Assembly: GCA_964415255.1 (NCBI GenBank)
Contig: CAYQAC010000249.1
Location: forward strand, 1 to 5,960
DNA from: JAHBVY01 sp964415255
GTDB taxonomy: Bacteria > Myxococcota_A > Polyangia > Polyangiales > Polyangiaceae
Direction of reading: 5' to 3'
Length of the DNA: 5,960 nucleotides
Shown here one piece after another: positions 1 through 5,960 of this stretch. Under the pieces are notes generated by a model. That model was not told the origin of the DNA. It saw nothing but the letters and a program-made list of their open reading frames with translations, and did no database searches. The position numbers and the translations under genes were made by a program. Each line of letters opens with the position of its first letter. The stretch's first letter is position 1.

Positions 1-131
1 CAGACCTTACTGGAGGATCCGGGCGGCCCTGGAGAGCACCTCAATCCTAAGCAAGAAGTTGAAGAGCCGGTTGGACGGCACCGCGCCATGAGGCGCCCCA
101 TGGCTGACCACGCCGCCGCGTCGAGGTGCGT
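1..131. other. Region downstream of mutS, no confident gene
   Basis: This stretch follows the mutS stop codon and runs off the left edge. Two short readings are possible and they are antisense to each other. On the plus strand, frame 2 gives a 29-residue tail ending in KSRLDGTAP at a TGA (89-91), which could be the C-terminus of a convergent gene. On the minus strand a frame ending in RAARILQ at a TAA near position 8 is also open and has no ATG start. Both are rich in G/C at third positions, as expected for any frame in such DNA, so I cannot choose. No tRNA or rRNA signature was seen. The only distinct structure is the palindrome at 85-104. Confidence 0.4.
85..104. repeat. 20-bp near-perfect palindrome downstream of mutS
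   Basis: The sequence GCCATGAGGC/GCCCCATGGC pairs with itself at 9 of 10 positions; the one mismatch is 91 against 98. It begins 28 bases past the mutS stop. As RNA it could form a 6-bp GCCATG/CATGGC stem with an 8-base loop. No T-run follows on either strand, so it does not meet the usual rule for an intrinsic terminator. It could be a weak bidirectional terminator, a protein-binding palindrome, or chance. The palindrome is seen directly; any function is inference. Confidence 0.5.
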
Positions 132-2885
132 CTAGAGCTTCTTCTTCAGGCGCACCAAGAGCTCAAGCGCCGCGAGCGGTGTCAGGCGATTGACGTCCAC
201 GTGGCGCAGCGTGCTCAGCACTTCATCGCCCTTGGGCTGCGGCGCCGACGCGCCGAACAGATCGAGCTGCGGGACACGCGGCGCGGGGGCGCGCCGCCGC
301 GGTCGCAGGCTGGGCTCCAGCGCGCGCTCACTCGCCGCGCTGCCATCTGGCGTGCCCCCGCTCACCGCGCGCTCATCCACGAAGCGCGCTGTGCCTTCGA
401 ACCCCTGGAGGAGACCTCGCGCCCGCGCCAGCACCGACTCTGGCAGGCCCGCGAGCTTCGCCACCTGCACGCCGTAGCTCTGGCTCGCGGGCCCAGGCAC
501 CAGGCGATGCAAGAACACCACGTCGCCATCCAGCTCGCGCGCGCTCACGCTGAAGTTCACCACGTGACCGCTCGCCTCAGCGAGCGCCGTGAGCTCATGG
601 TAATGCGTCGCGAACAGCGCGCGGCAACGCACGGCCTCCTCCAAATGCTCCGCCACCGCCCAGGCGATGGCGAGGCCATCGAAGGTGGAGGTGCCTCGGC
701 CAATCTCATCCAGAATGACCAGCGAGCGCGCGGTCGCGGAGCGCAAAATTTCCGCTGTCTCCCGCATCTCCACCATGAAGGTGCTCTCGCCGCGCGCCAG
801 GTTGTCGCTGGCGCCCACCCGCGAATGCACACGATCCGTCAGGCCCACCCGCGCGCTGCGCGCCGGTACGAAGCTGCCCATCTGCGCCAAGATGGTGATC
901 AGCGCCACCTGACGAAGTAAGGTGCTCTTACCAGCCATGTTGGGGCCGGTCACGATCATCAGGCGCTCACCCTCGGCGTGGAGCGTGACGTCATTCGGGA
1001 CGAAGCGCCCCGCCGCCGCCAGACGCTCCACCACCGGGTGCCGGCCATCCTCGATCGCGATCTCGGGCGCGTCCACCACCTCCGGGCGACCGTAGTCGTA
1101 GCGGTGCGCCACCTCCGCCAAGCTGGAGGCGACGTCCCACGCCGCCACCCGGCGCGCGAGCTCGCGGATCGGGTCCGCCTGGGACGCGGCGTGCGCGGTC
1201 AGCTCAGCGAGCAAGCAAAGCTCGCGCTCGCGGTGCAGGTCCTCCGCGTTGGCACTCAGTCTCAATGCACTGCCGCGCTTGACCTCNNNNNNNNNNAGCC
1301 GGCGCGGGGCGTTGGCGATGGCGTCCGCCAAATCGTCTAGCTCAGGCAGCGTGTAGCGCTCGCCGCTGGCCACCGTCTGCTTGCGGCGCCACGCCTCCGG
1401 CACTTGACGCGCCTGCGAGCGCGCCACCTCCACGTACCAGCCGAACACCCGCGTGTAGCGCACCCGCAGCTTGGGCAGGCTGAGCTCCTCTCGGAGCCGA
1501 GCCTCCAGCGCGGTGATCGCGTCGGCGCCGCTGTCCTTCAGGTGTGCCAAGCGCGCGAGCTCCTCGTCGTACTCAGGGCGGAACACCGCGCCGTCCTTCG
1601 CCTGCGCCGGGGGGCGCTCGGTGAGCGCGCGACACAGCGTCTCCGTGAGCTCAGCGAGCGCGGGGACCAGCTGGCTCCCCTCCGGCGCTTCGTCGATGCC
1701 GAGGGTGACGCGCGCGGCGCTATTTGTTTCCGTATGCAAAAGTGCGAGCGCATCGCGCGTGGCGACCAGGCCGTCACGCAACGCCCCTAGATCGCGCGGG
1801 GTCGCCTCCCGGAGCTCGGCGCGGGTGGTCAGGCGCTCCAAGTCGCCCACGCCGGAGAGCAGCTCCGCGAGCTCGCGCCGAAGCCGCGGCGAGGCCACGA
1901 ACAGCTCCACCTGATCGAGGCGGCGCCGGATGGGACCGAGCTCGAACAGGGGCGCGAGCAGCCGCCGCCGCAGCAGGCGCGCGCCGAGCGGGGTGCGCGT
2001 CAGATCGATGACCGCCAACAGCGTCCCCTTGCTGTCGCCGCTCATCGACTCCACCAGCTCCAGGTGTCGCTGGGCGATGGCGTCGATCACCAAGTGCCCG
2101 CGCGGATCCCAGCTAGACACGCGCCGCACCGGCAAGGAGCGCTCCGGGTTACACGCCGCGGCGAAGCGCAGCGCCCGCGCCGAGGCGCGCGCCGCCAGCT
2201 CCCCGAGGCCCGCGGCGTCTGTCGCCATCCCTTCGAGCCGCAGCGCCACCTCCTCCGCGCTGAGCGCCGTGTCTTCACGCTGCGCGGCGCCTGGGAGCAC
2301 CTCCGTGAGCGCAGCGCGCGCCGCCGTGAGCTGCTCCTCCGAAACGCCCTCGGCGGCGCCGAGCACCAGCTCACGCGGCGCCGCGCGGCTGAGCTCGCCG
2401 AGCAAGGCGGTCAGATCCGTCAGCTCAGCGCAGCTCAGCTCCGCCGTCGATAGATCGAGCAGCGCGATGCCCACCCTGCCCTCCCCCAGCTCCAACGCCG
2501 CGAGCCAGTTGTTGCGCGAGGCGTCGAGCTGCTCGCGATCGGTAACGGTGCCGGGCGTGAGCACCCGCACCACCTGACGCGGGACGATCCCCTTCACCTT
2601 GGAGGGGTCCGCCATCTGCTCGCAGATGGCGACCTGATGCCCCTGCTCAAGCAGCCGCGCGACGTAGCCGTGCGCCGCGTGGTGCGGCACGCCGGCCATC
2701 GGGATCTCGTCCGGCTTACCTTTGTTGCGGCTCGTGAGCGTGAGGTCGAGGGCGCGCGCGGCGAGCACCGCGTCCTCCTCGAACATCTCGTAGAAATCCC
2801 CCATCCGAAAGAACAGGATGGAGCCTGGGTAGGCGCGCTTCGCAGCGTAAAACTGCTGCATCAACGGGGTGCTGCGCGCGCTCAT
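132..2885 (-). CDS. mutS: DNA mismatch repair protein MutS
   Basis: MutS is the cytoplasmic ATPase that finds mismatches and small loops in newly replicated DNA and starts repair, typically with MutL. All domains are present in order. The mismatch-binding domain (about 6-115) has the Phe-x-Glu wedge, F31 and E33, inside GDFYEMF. The connector domain (about 125-240) follows, then the core and clamp (about 255-600). The ATPase domain has Walker A TGPNMAGKST (646-655), STFMVEM (701-707), Walker B LVILDE (722-727), GRGTSTFDG (729-737) and the TH switch (760-761). Near the C-terminus QLDLF (873-877) fits a beta-clamp-binding motif, and a conserved tail ends in LKKKL. The ATG at 2885 is the first possible start, because an in-frame TAA lies at 2892-2894. 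There is no strong Shine-Dalgarno; the nearest GAG is about 10 bases upstream. An N gap interrupts residues 530-533, and about 21 residues around it (527-547) look extraneous; without them the protein would be 896 residues, a normal size. No mutL is in the window. Confidence 0.97.
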   Translation of the reverse strand: MSARSTPLMQQFYAAKRAYPGSILFFRMGDFYEMFEEDAVLAARALDLTLTSRNKGKPDEIPMAGVPHHAAHGYVARLLEQGHQVAICEQMADPSKVKGIVPRQVVRVLTPGTVTDREQLDASRNNWLAALELGEGRVGIALLDLSTAELSCAELTDLTALLGELSRAAPRELVLGAAEGVSEEQLTAARAALTEVLPGAAQREDTALSAEEVALRLEGMATDAAGLGELAARASARALRFAAACNPERSLPVRRVSSWDPRGHLVIDAIAQRHLELVESMSGDSKGTLLAVIDLTRTPLGARLLRRRLLAPLFELGPIRRRLDQVELFVASPRLRRELAELLSGVGDLERLTTRAELREATPRDLGALRDGLVATRDALALLHTETNSAARVTLGIDEAPEGSQLVPALAELTETLCRALTERPPAQAKDGAVFRPEYDEELARLAHLKDSGADAITALEARLREELSLPKLRVRYTRVFGWYVEVARSQARQVPEAWRRKQTVASGERYTLPELDDLADAIANAPRRXXXXEVKRGSALRLSANAEDLHRERELCLLAELTAHAASQADPIRELARRVAAWDVASSLAEVAHRYDYGRPEVVDAPEIAIEDGRHPVVERLAAAGRFVPNDVTLHAEGERLMIVTGPNMAGKSTLLRQVALITILAQMGSFVPARSARVGLTDRVHSRVGASDNLARGESTFMVEMRETAEILRSATARSLVILDEIGRGTSTFDGLAIAWAVAEHLEEAVRCRALFATHYHELTALAEASGHVVNFSVSARELDGDVVFLHRLVPGPASQSYGVQVAKLAGLPESVLARARGLLQGFEGTARFVDERAVSGGTPDGSAASERALEPSLRPRRRAPAPRVPQLDLFGASAPQPKGDEVLSTLRHVDVNRLTPLAALELLVRLKKKL
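1246..1316. repeat. 8-bp direct repeat bracketing the N gap
   Basis: GCGTTGGC occurs at 1246-1253 and again at 1309-1316, 63 bases apart, one copy on each side of the N run. On the coding strand both copies encode the same AN(A) stretch (residues 524-526 and 545-547). Merging them gives LPEL, nine residues, then AEDLHREREL. That matches the spacing I recall in Thermus MutS (LPEM, nine residues, LEALIRRREE) and in E. coli MutS. The repeat therefore marks the edges of about 63 bases that the family does not expect. It is either an overlap that the assembler failed to merge or a target-site duplication around an insertion. Confidence 0.65.
1287..1296. other. Assembly gap (10 Ns) inside mutS
   Basis: Ten consecutive Ns fall in the MutS clamp-to-core region, shortly after the conserved RYTLPEL (residues 510-516). 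A round run of 10 is a common arbitrary gap size, so the true length here is unknown. The frame happens to stay open across it. The two flanks do not fit the MutS family directly; see the direct repeat at 1246-1316. Confidence 0.98.
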
Positions 2886-2890
2886 GGCGC

Positions 2891-2919
2891 TTTATCTCAG
2901 AGCTCCGAGGGCGCCGCAA
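2891..2919 (-). promoter_or_regulatory. Weak sigma70-like promoter candidate for mutS
   Basis: On the minus strand TTGCGG (2914-2919) is followed after exactly 17 bases by GATAAA (2891-2896). These match the TTGACA and TATAAT consensus at 3 and 4 of 6 positions. The AT-rich GATAAA stands out in otherwise GC-rich DNA. Transcription from it would begin at or within a base or two of the mutS ATG, giving a leaderless or nearly leaderless mRNA, which would fit the poor Shine-Dalgarno. The match is weak and could be chance; mutS may instead be transcribed from further upstream. Confidence 0.25.
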
Positions 2920-2928
2920 CGCCGAGCG

Positions 2929-3062
2929 GAGCGCACGCACTCAGCGCTTCAGCGCACGCACTCAGCGCTTCAGCACGCTCACTCAGCGCACGCACCCAGC
3001 GCACTTCAGCGCGCTCACTCAGCGCACTTCAGCGCACTTCAGCGCACTCACTCAGCGCACCT
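2929..3062. repeat. Modular tandem repeat between the exported-protein gene and mutS
   Basis: The 134 bases divide without gaps into 12 modules. All begin CAGC except the first, which starts GAGC. Long modules (13 bp, consensus CAGCGCACGCACT) start at 2929, 2950, 2971, 2984, 3007 and 3040. Short 8-bp modules (CAGCGCTT) start at 2942 and 2963. Short 10-bp modules (CAGCGCACTT) start at 2997, 3020, 3030 and 3053. Long-short pairs give a 21-bp period at the mutS side and a 23-bp period at the other side, with one extra long module at 2984 and one extra short module at 3030. The tract ends on the first base of the upstream gene's stop codon (3062-3064). It fills most of the intergenic region and must lie in the transcript if the two genes are co-transcribed. 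No function is evident. Confidence 0.9.
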
Positions 3063-5960
3063 CAATAGAACACGCGCGACACCGCTAGCGAGCGCAGGTT
3101 CACCATCAAGAGCCCCTGCGTCGCGGCGTCCGTCACCGCCAGCTCCCCCGTCTGTGGCAGGAGCTGCATCGAGAGCGGGCTCACCGCCGAGCTCTCCGCG
3201 GCGAGGCTGATGCTGAGCGGCACGAAGCCGCCCGCCACCTGCCAAGTGAAGCGCATGTCGCGCTCGCTCGGCAGCGCGCCGCGATACACGACGAAGCGGT
3301 GAGTCAGGTTCTGGAACACGCACTCGCGCGGCGGGTTGCTCGAGCTGGTGAGGCAGGCCACCGCGTCGGTGTCCGGCACCCGGCGCCCCTGCTCATCAAG
3401 GCGCGTCGCCTGGCCGATGCCGCCGCAGGCCGAGCCCGTGCAGCTCACCTCATAGGCGCGGCTTTGGTGGTGAGCCTTGGCGCCGCTCGGATCGAGCACG
3501 CAGCGCCCGGTGTCCGGCTCCGGCATCACCTGGTGCCGGAAGCCGCTGCGCGACCCGGTGAGCACCCAGTGGCGCCCCGCGCGCACGCTGTACTTGGTGG
3601 CCGAGGGGAAGCAGCACTTCACTACCTCCGCGGCGCGCGGCGTCTCGCGTGGGGTGATGCTGAGCGCAGTCTCCGAGGCCTCCGTGATGATGAAATCGCG
3701 CGCCGTGGTGGGCGTCTCTGAGGTGCCGAAGCCAGCGCGGCAGGCGTCGTAGCTGCACCCGAGGCCCTCGCTCGCCGCCAGGCGCCAGTACCCATCGTCT
3801 TTGTCCAAGAGCGGCTCGGTGATGGCGACGTAGTCGCCGTGGCTCCGCGCGAAGGTGGCGAGCGCCTCCCCCTCAAGCCCCAGCTCTTCACCAGCGAGCC
3901 GCGCCAACGCCTGATCTTGTACGCCGCGACGACAGTAGGCGCCGCTCGTGTCCGCGAGCTGCGTCGCGTCGGCGCTCAGGTAGCCCGTGGGGCGCTCGAT
4001 GATCGCGCCCTCGAAGGTGAGCCGCAGCTCTTCCTCCAAGGGGAAGGCGCGCACCTCATCCGTGATCAGCGCGACCGAGTTGGTGGTGGCGCTGCTCGGG
4101 CTGGTGGGCAGGAGCGGCTCCGCGCCGGTGCTGAACAGGCGCCCGGCGACAAATAGCTCGGGGGCCTTACCGTCAGCGAAGCTGGTGGCGAGCAGCTTCG
4201 GGTGGTTCGCCGCGTCGCCCTCGAAGCCCACCGGCAGCGCGGCTCCGTCCCGGCTGAGGCGCGGCAGGCTGCGCAGCCCCGGCGAGCGGATCCCCGAGCG
4301 CGTGGAGGTGCTCACCATCACGGCGCTGCGCGCGCGGTGCGGCGTCACCACGTGACAGCTGGCCTCACCGCTCACGGTGGGCGTGCCGTCGGCGCGCCCG
4401 TCCTCCGTGAAGAAGGCGACCTGGCTCGGATCCCCAGCGCAGCCGCGGAAATCCGGCGCGGCGTTGGCGTTCGCCGCCACCGGGCGGCGGCAGGGCGCGT
4501 CGTAGTCCTCCACGTCGATGACGGCGATCTGACCGCTGGTGAGTGCCAGCAGGCCGAAGATGCCGCGCAGCTGCCCTGGGCGCGCGCCGGCGGTCAGCTG
4601 CCCGTTCGGACGGTACTCCGCGCCCAGGCTGTCCGTGAGCGGGTCGCACAGGCGACCCCCGATGCCGACCCCGTTGCTGTCGAGCACCGGGATGTCCCGC
4701 TGGACGAAGGTGAGCGCCCGCACCGGCGCGTCGAAGCGGATGCGATCCGCGGGCTCGAACGGGGTGCGCTCGCTGCGCGGGCGCACGAGCGGGGTGAGGT
4801 TCGAGGCGCCCTCGCTGACGTCGAAGGCCATCACGCTGCCTTCGAGCTCATCCGTCGCGTACAGGAAGCGCTCCCCAGAGCGCGTGATGGGGCTCACCGC
4901 CAGCTGAGAGGTGAGCACCGTGGTGCCAGGGCGATCCAAGCGCACCGGGAACAGCGGCTCGATCTCCCGCGGCGCGCACACGTCGCGCACGTCGATCCGG
5001 TGCACCAGCGGCGCGCCCCGATCCGCGACGTAGAGCGTCCCGCGCGACTCCGTGAGCCCCCCGGGGTACGGCGCAAAATCTGTCTGCTCGTAGGCCACTG
5101 GTTCAGGCGCCTCACCCAGCTCCGCCGGGACCTCTTGCGCAGGCGGCAGGGCGGGCGTCGCGCCGCTCAGCTTCACCACCACCTCAGGCTCGCAGTAGTC
5201 GAAGGAGCCTGGCTCCGCGTCGAGGATCTGCTGGGCGTCGAGCAGCCACAGCTCACCCCAATCAGGCAAGCTGACGAGCAGCTTGCGGCGCCCGGGTGGC
5301 CCGGGCTCCTCGCTCAAGTCGGCGGGGCAAGCGCGGCCCAATTGAGCGCCCGGCTCCGTAGCCGCCCCCGAGCAGCTCTCACGCACGCTGCCATCGGCGG
5401 CGGGCGTGTCCAAGAGCATGCGCAGCTCACCGGGCGGCACCGGCAGCGCGCAGGCGGACCAGCTCGTGAGATCGCGCGGCGCGTCGCCCGCCTGAGGTCG
5501 CGTGATGCACGACGAGGGCAACGCGAAGATCGCCTCGCGGCCGAGCTCTCCAGCGCCCACGAAGGTGGCGTGCCCGCCGGGCGTCGCGGCGATGCCGGTC
5601 GGCTGCGCGCCCACCGGGAGGAAGTTGAAGCCGGGCGAGCCTGGATCAATATCCTCCACGCGACCGCTCGAGAGGTTGACCACCGCCACCTCCCCGCGCG
5701 CCGTCTGGGTGACGAGGGCGAGCAGCTGGTTTAGCTCCCCGCCATCATCCGTCTCATCGAAATCCGGGCAGTCATCGATGGAGCGACCCTCGGGCGCGCC
5801 GCCCGCGCGGTTCACGCACACGAAGGCGACCTCGCCGCTGCGCTCGAGCGACCGGAGCGGCAGCGAGACCGGCGCGTCCTGACAAGCGAGCTGGGTCGCC
5901 GCGTAGGCCGTGATGGCGACCAGCGGCAGCCCGCCGTGGAGGGGAGCGCGTTGGATCGTC
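3062..5960 (-). CDS. Large cysteine-rich exported protein with propeller-like repeats (5' end missing)
   Basis: I do not recognise a named family. The frame is open from the TGA at 3062-3064 to the right edge, giving 965 visible residues (first visible residue = 1). There is no in-frame ATG, GTG or TTG upstream of the GTG at 5821, and the residues before that GTG look like a signal peptide, so the true start lies beyond 5960. After a hydrophobic stretch ending in Cys26 comes an acidic linker (about 61-75). Several segments then resemble beta-propeller blades of the YncE or NHL kind: about 79-103 (GEVAVVNL), 120-137 (PTGIAATPGG), 227-246 (GELWLLD), 299-324 (GTLYVADRG), 353-381 (RFLYATDELEGSVMAFDV) and 466-486 (GQIAVIDV). 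About 490-925 has no obvious repeat and holds many of the cysteines. The last 37 residues return to blade-like sequence (TGELAVTDAATQGLLMVNL) and end at FY. After Cys26 there are 22 cysteines, an even number, which suits disulfides outside the cytoplasm. No catalytic motif or haem site was seen. It lies 176 bp upstream of mutS in the same direction, with no sign of a shared role. Confidence 0.85.
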   Translation of the reverse strand, partial: TIQRAPLHGGLPLVAITAYAATQLACQDAPVSLPLRSLERSGEVAFVCVNRAGGAPEGRSIDDCPDFDETDDGGELNQLLALVTQTARGEVAVVNLSSGRVEDIDPGSPGFNFLPVGAQPTGIAATPGGHATFVGAGELGREAIFALPSSCITRPQAGDAPRDLTSWSACALPVPPGELRMLLDTPAADGSVRESCSGAATEPGAQLGRACPADLSEEPGPPGRRKLLVSLPDWGELWLLDAQQILDAEPGSFDYCEPEVVVKLSGATPALPPAQEVPAELGEAPEPVAYEQTDFAPYPGGLTESRGTLYVADRGAPLVHRIDVRDVCAPREIEPLFPVRLDRPGTTVLTSQLAVSPITRSGERFLYATDELEGSVMAFDVSEGASNLTPLVRPRSERTPFEPADRIRFDAPVRALTFVQRDIPVLDSNGVGIGGRLCDPLTDSLGAEYRPNGQLTAGARPGQLRGIFGLLALTSGQIAVIDVEDYDAPCRRPVAANANAAPDFRGCAGDPSQVAFFTEDGRADGTPTVSGEASCHVVTPHRARSAVMVSTSTRSGIRSPGLRSLPRLSRDGAALPVGFEGDAANHPKLLATSFADGKAPELFVAGRLFSTGAEPLLPTSPSSATTNSVALITDEVRAFPLEEELRLTFEGAIIERPTGYLSADATQLADTSGAYCRRGVQDQALARLAGEELGLEGEALATFARSHGDYVAITEPLLDKDDGYWRLAASEGLGCSYDACRAGFGTSETPTTARDFIITEASETALSITPRETPRAAEVVKCCFPSATKYSVRAGRHWVLTGSRSGFRHQVMPEPDTGRCVLDPSGAKAHHQSRAYEVSCTGSACGGIGQATRLDEQGRRVPDTDAVACLTSSSNPPRECVFQNLTHRFVVYRGALPSERDMRFTWQVAGGFVPLSISLAAESSAVSPLSMQLLPQTGELAVTDAATQGLLMVNLRSLAVSRVFY
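5882..5935 (-). other. Signal peptide with possible lipobox
   Basis: The visible N-terminal residues include an arginine (residue 4), then GGLPLVAITAYAATQLAC (residues 9-26), then QDAP and an acidic region. This has the layout of a lipoprotein signal peptide: a short hydrophobic core, a cysteine, and a polar mature start. The residues before the cysteine are Q-L-A. The usual lipobox prefers L, V or I at -3, so the glutamine is non-canonical. Export is well supported; lipid attachment at Cys26 (codon 5882-5884) is less certain. Confidence 0.55.

Noticed and set aside
126..920. Plus-strand open frame (264 codons) opposite the MutS ATPase domain
   Set aside because: It lies entirely over a highly conserved MutS region on the other strand, and its arginine-rich translation shows no motif.
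1254..1308. Intein or group II intron remnant at the N gap
   Set aside because: The flanking residues lack intein end features (no terminal His-Asn), and the flanking bases do not show group II intron ends.
2421..2446. CAGCTCAGCGCAGCTCAG within mutS, similar to the intergenic repeat word
   Set aside because: It encodes ordinary MutS residues (AELSCAEL) with common codons. Similar CTCAGCG words recur in the coding regions from codon bias.
2929..3062. CRISPR array
   Set aside because: Modules are 8-13 bp and contiguous. There are no unique spacers of constant length and no cas genes.
2637..3210. Plus-strand frames crossing the tandem repeat with Ser/His/Ala-rich repeats such as ALSAS or THSALQ
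   Set aside because: They start inside mutS antisense and end inside the next gene antisense. The peptide repeats simply restate the DNA repeat, and I saw nothing to support translation.
4202..5734. Long plus-strand open frame (510 codons) opposite the exported-protein gene
   Set aside because: It is antisense to a gene with clear signal-peptide and repeat features. Its translation is Arg, Ala and His rich with no domain, as expected from the complement of GC-rich coding DNA.
5819..5821. GTG at 5821 as the start of the exported protein
   Set aside because: The frame stays open upstream to the window edge and those residues form a signal peptide with a cysteine, so the real start is further upstream.

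Overview
The window holds two long genes, both on the minus strand, on very GC-rich DNA (about 70% by eye, with strong G/C preference at third codon positions). One is an intact-looking DNA mismatch-repair gene, mutS. Upstream of it is the 3' part of a gene for a large cysteine-rich exported protein, probably a lipoprotein. A run of 10 Ns shows that this is draft or metagenome-derived sequence. The high GC and the style of the exported protein (signal peptide, acidic linker, propeller-like repeats, many cysteines) suggest a Gram-negative of the Myxococcota or former Deltaproteobacteria type. That placement is inference; no rRNA or other marker is present.

Layout, left to right: 1-131 is the region downstream of mutS and has no confident gene, but contains a 20-bp near-perfect palindrome (85-104). 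132-2885 (minus) is mutS, 917 codons as assembled, with every MutS domain and catalytic motif visible and a beta-clamp-binding motif near the C terminus. Inside it, at 1287-1296, is the N gap. 2886-3061 is the 176-bp intergenic region, mostly filled by a modular tandem repeat (2929-3062), with a weak promoter-like sequence next to the mutS start codon. 3062-5960 (minus) is the exported protein, open to the right edge, so its start codon lies outside the window.

Most of the window is ordinary. Two things deserve attention. First, around the N gap MutS carries about 21 residues more than the family alignment allows, and the excess is bracketed by an exact 8-bp direct repeat. Collapsing it restores the normal spacing, so the excess is either an assembly error or the footprint of an insertion. 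Second, the mutS upstream region is built from 12 short modules (13, 8 or 10 bp) that all derive from one word. The two genes have no evident functional link; they share direction only. I see no convincing evidence of a new multi-gene system.
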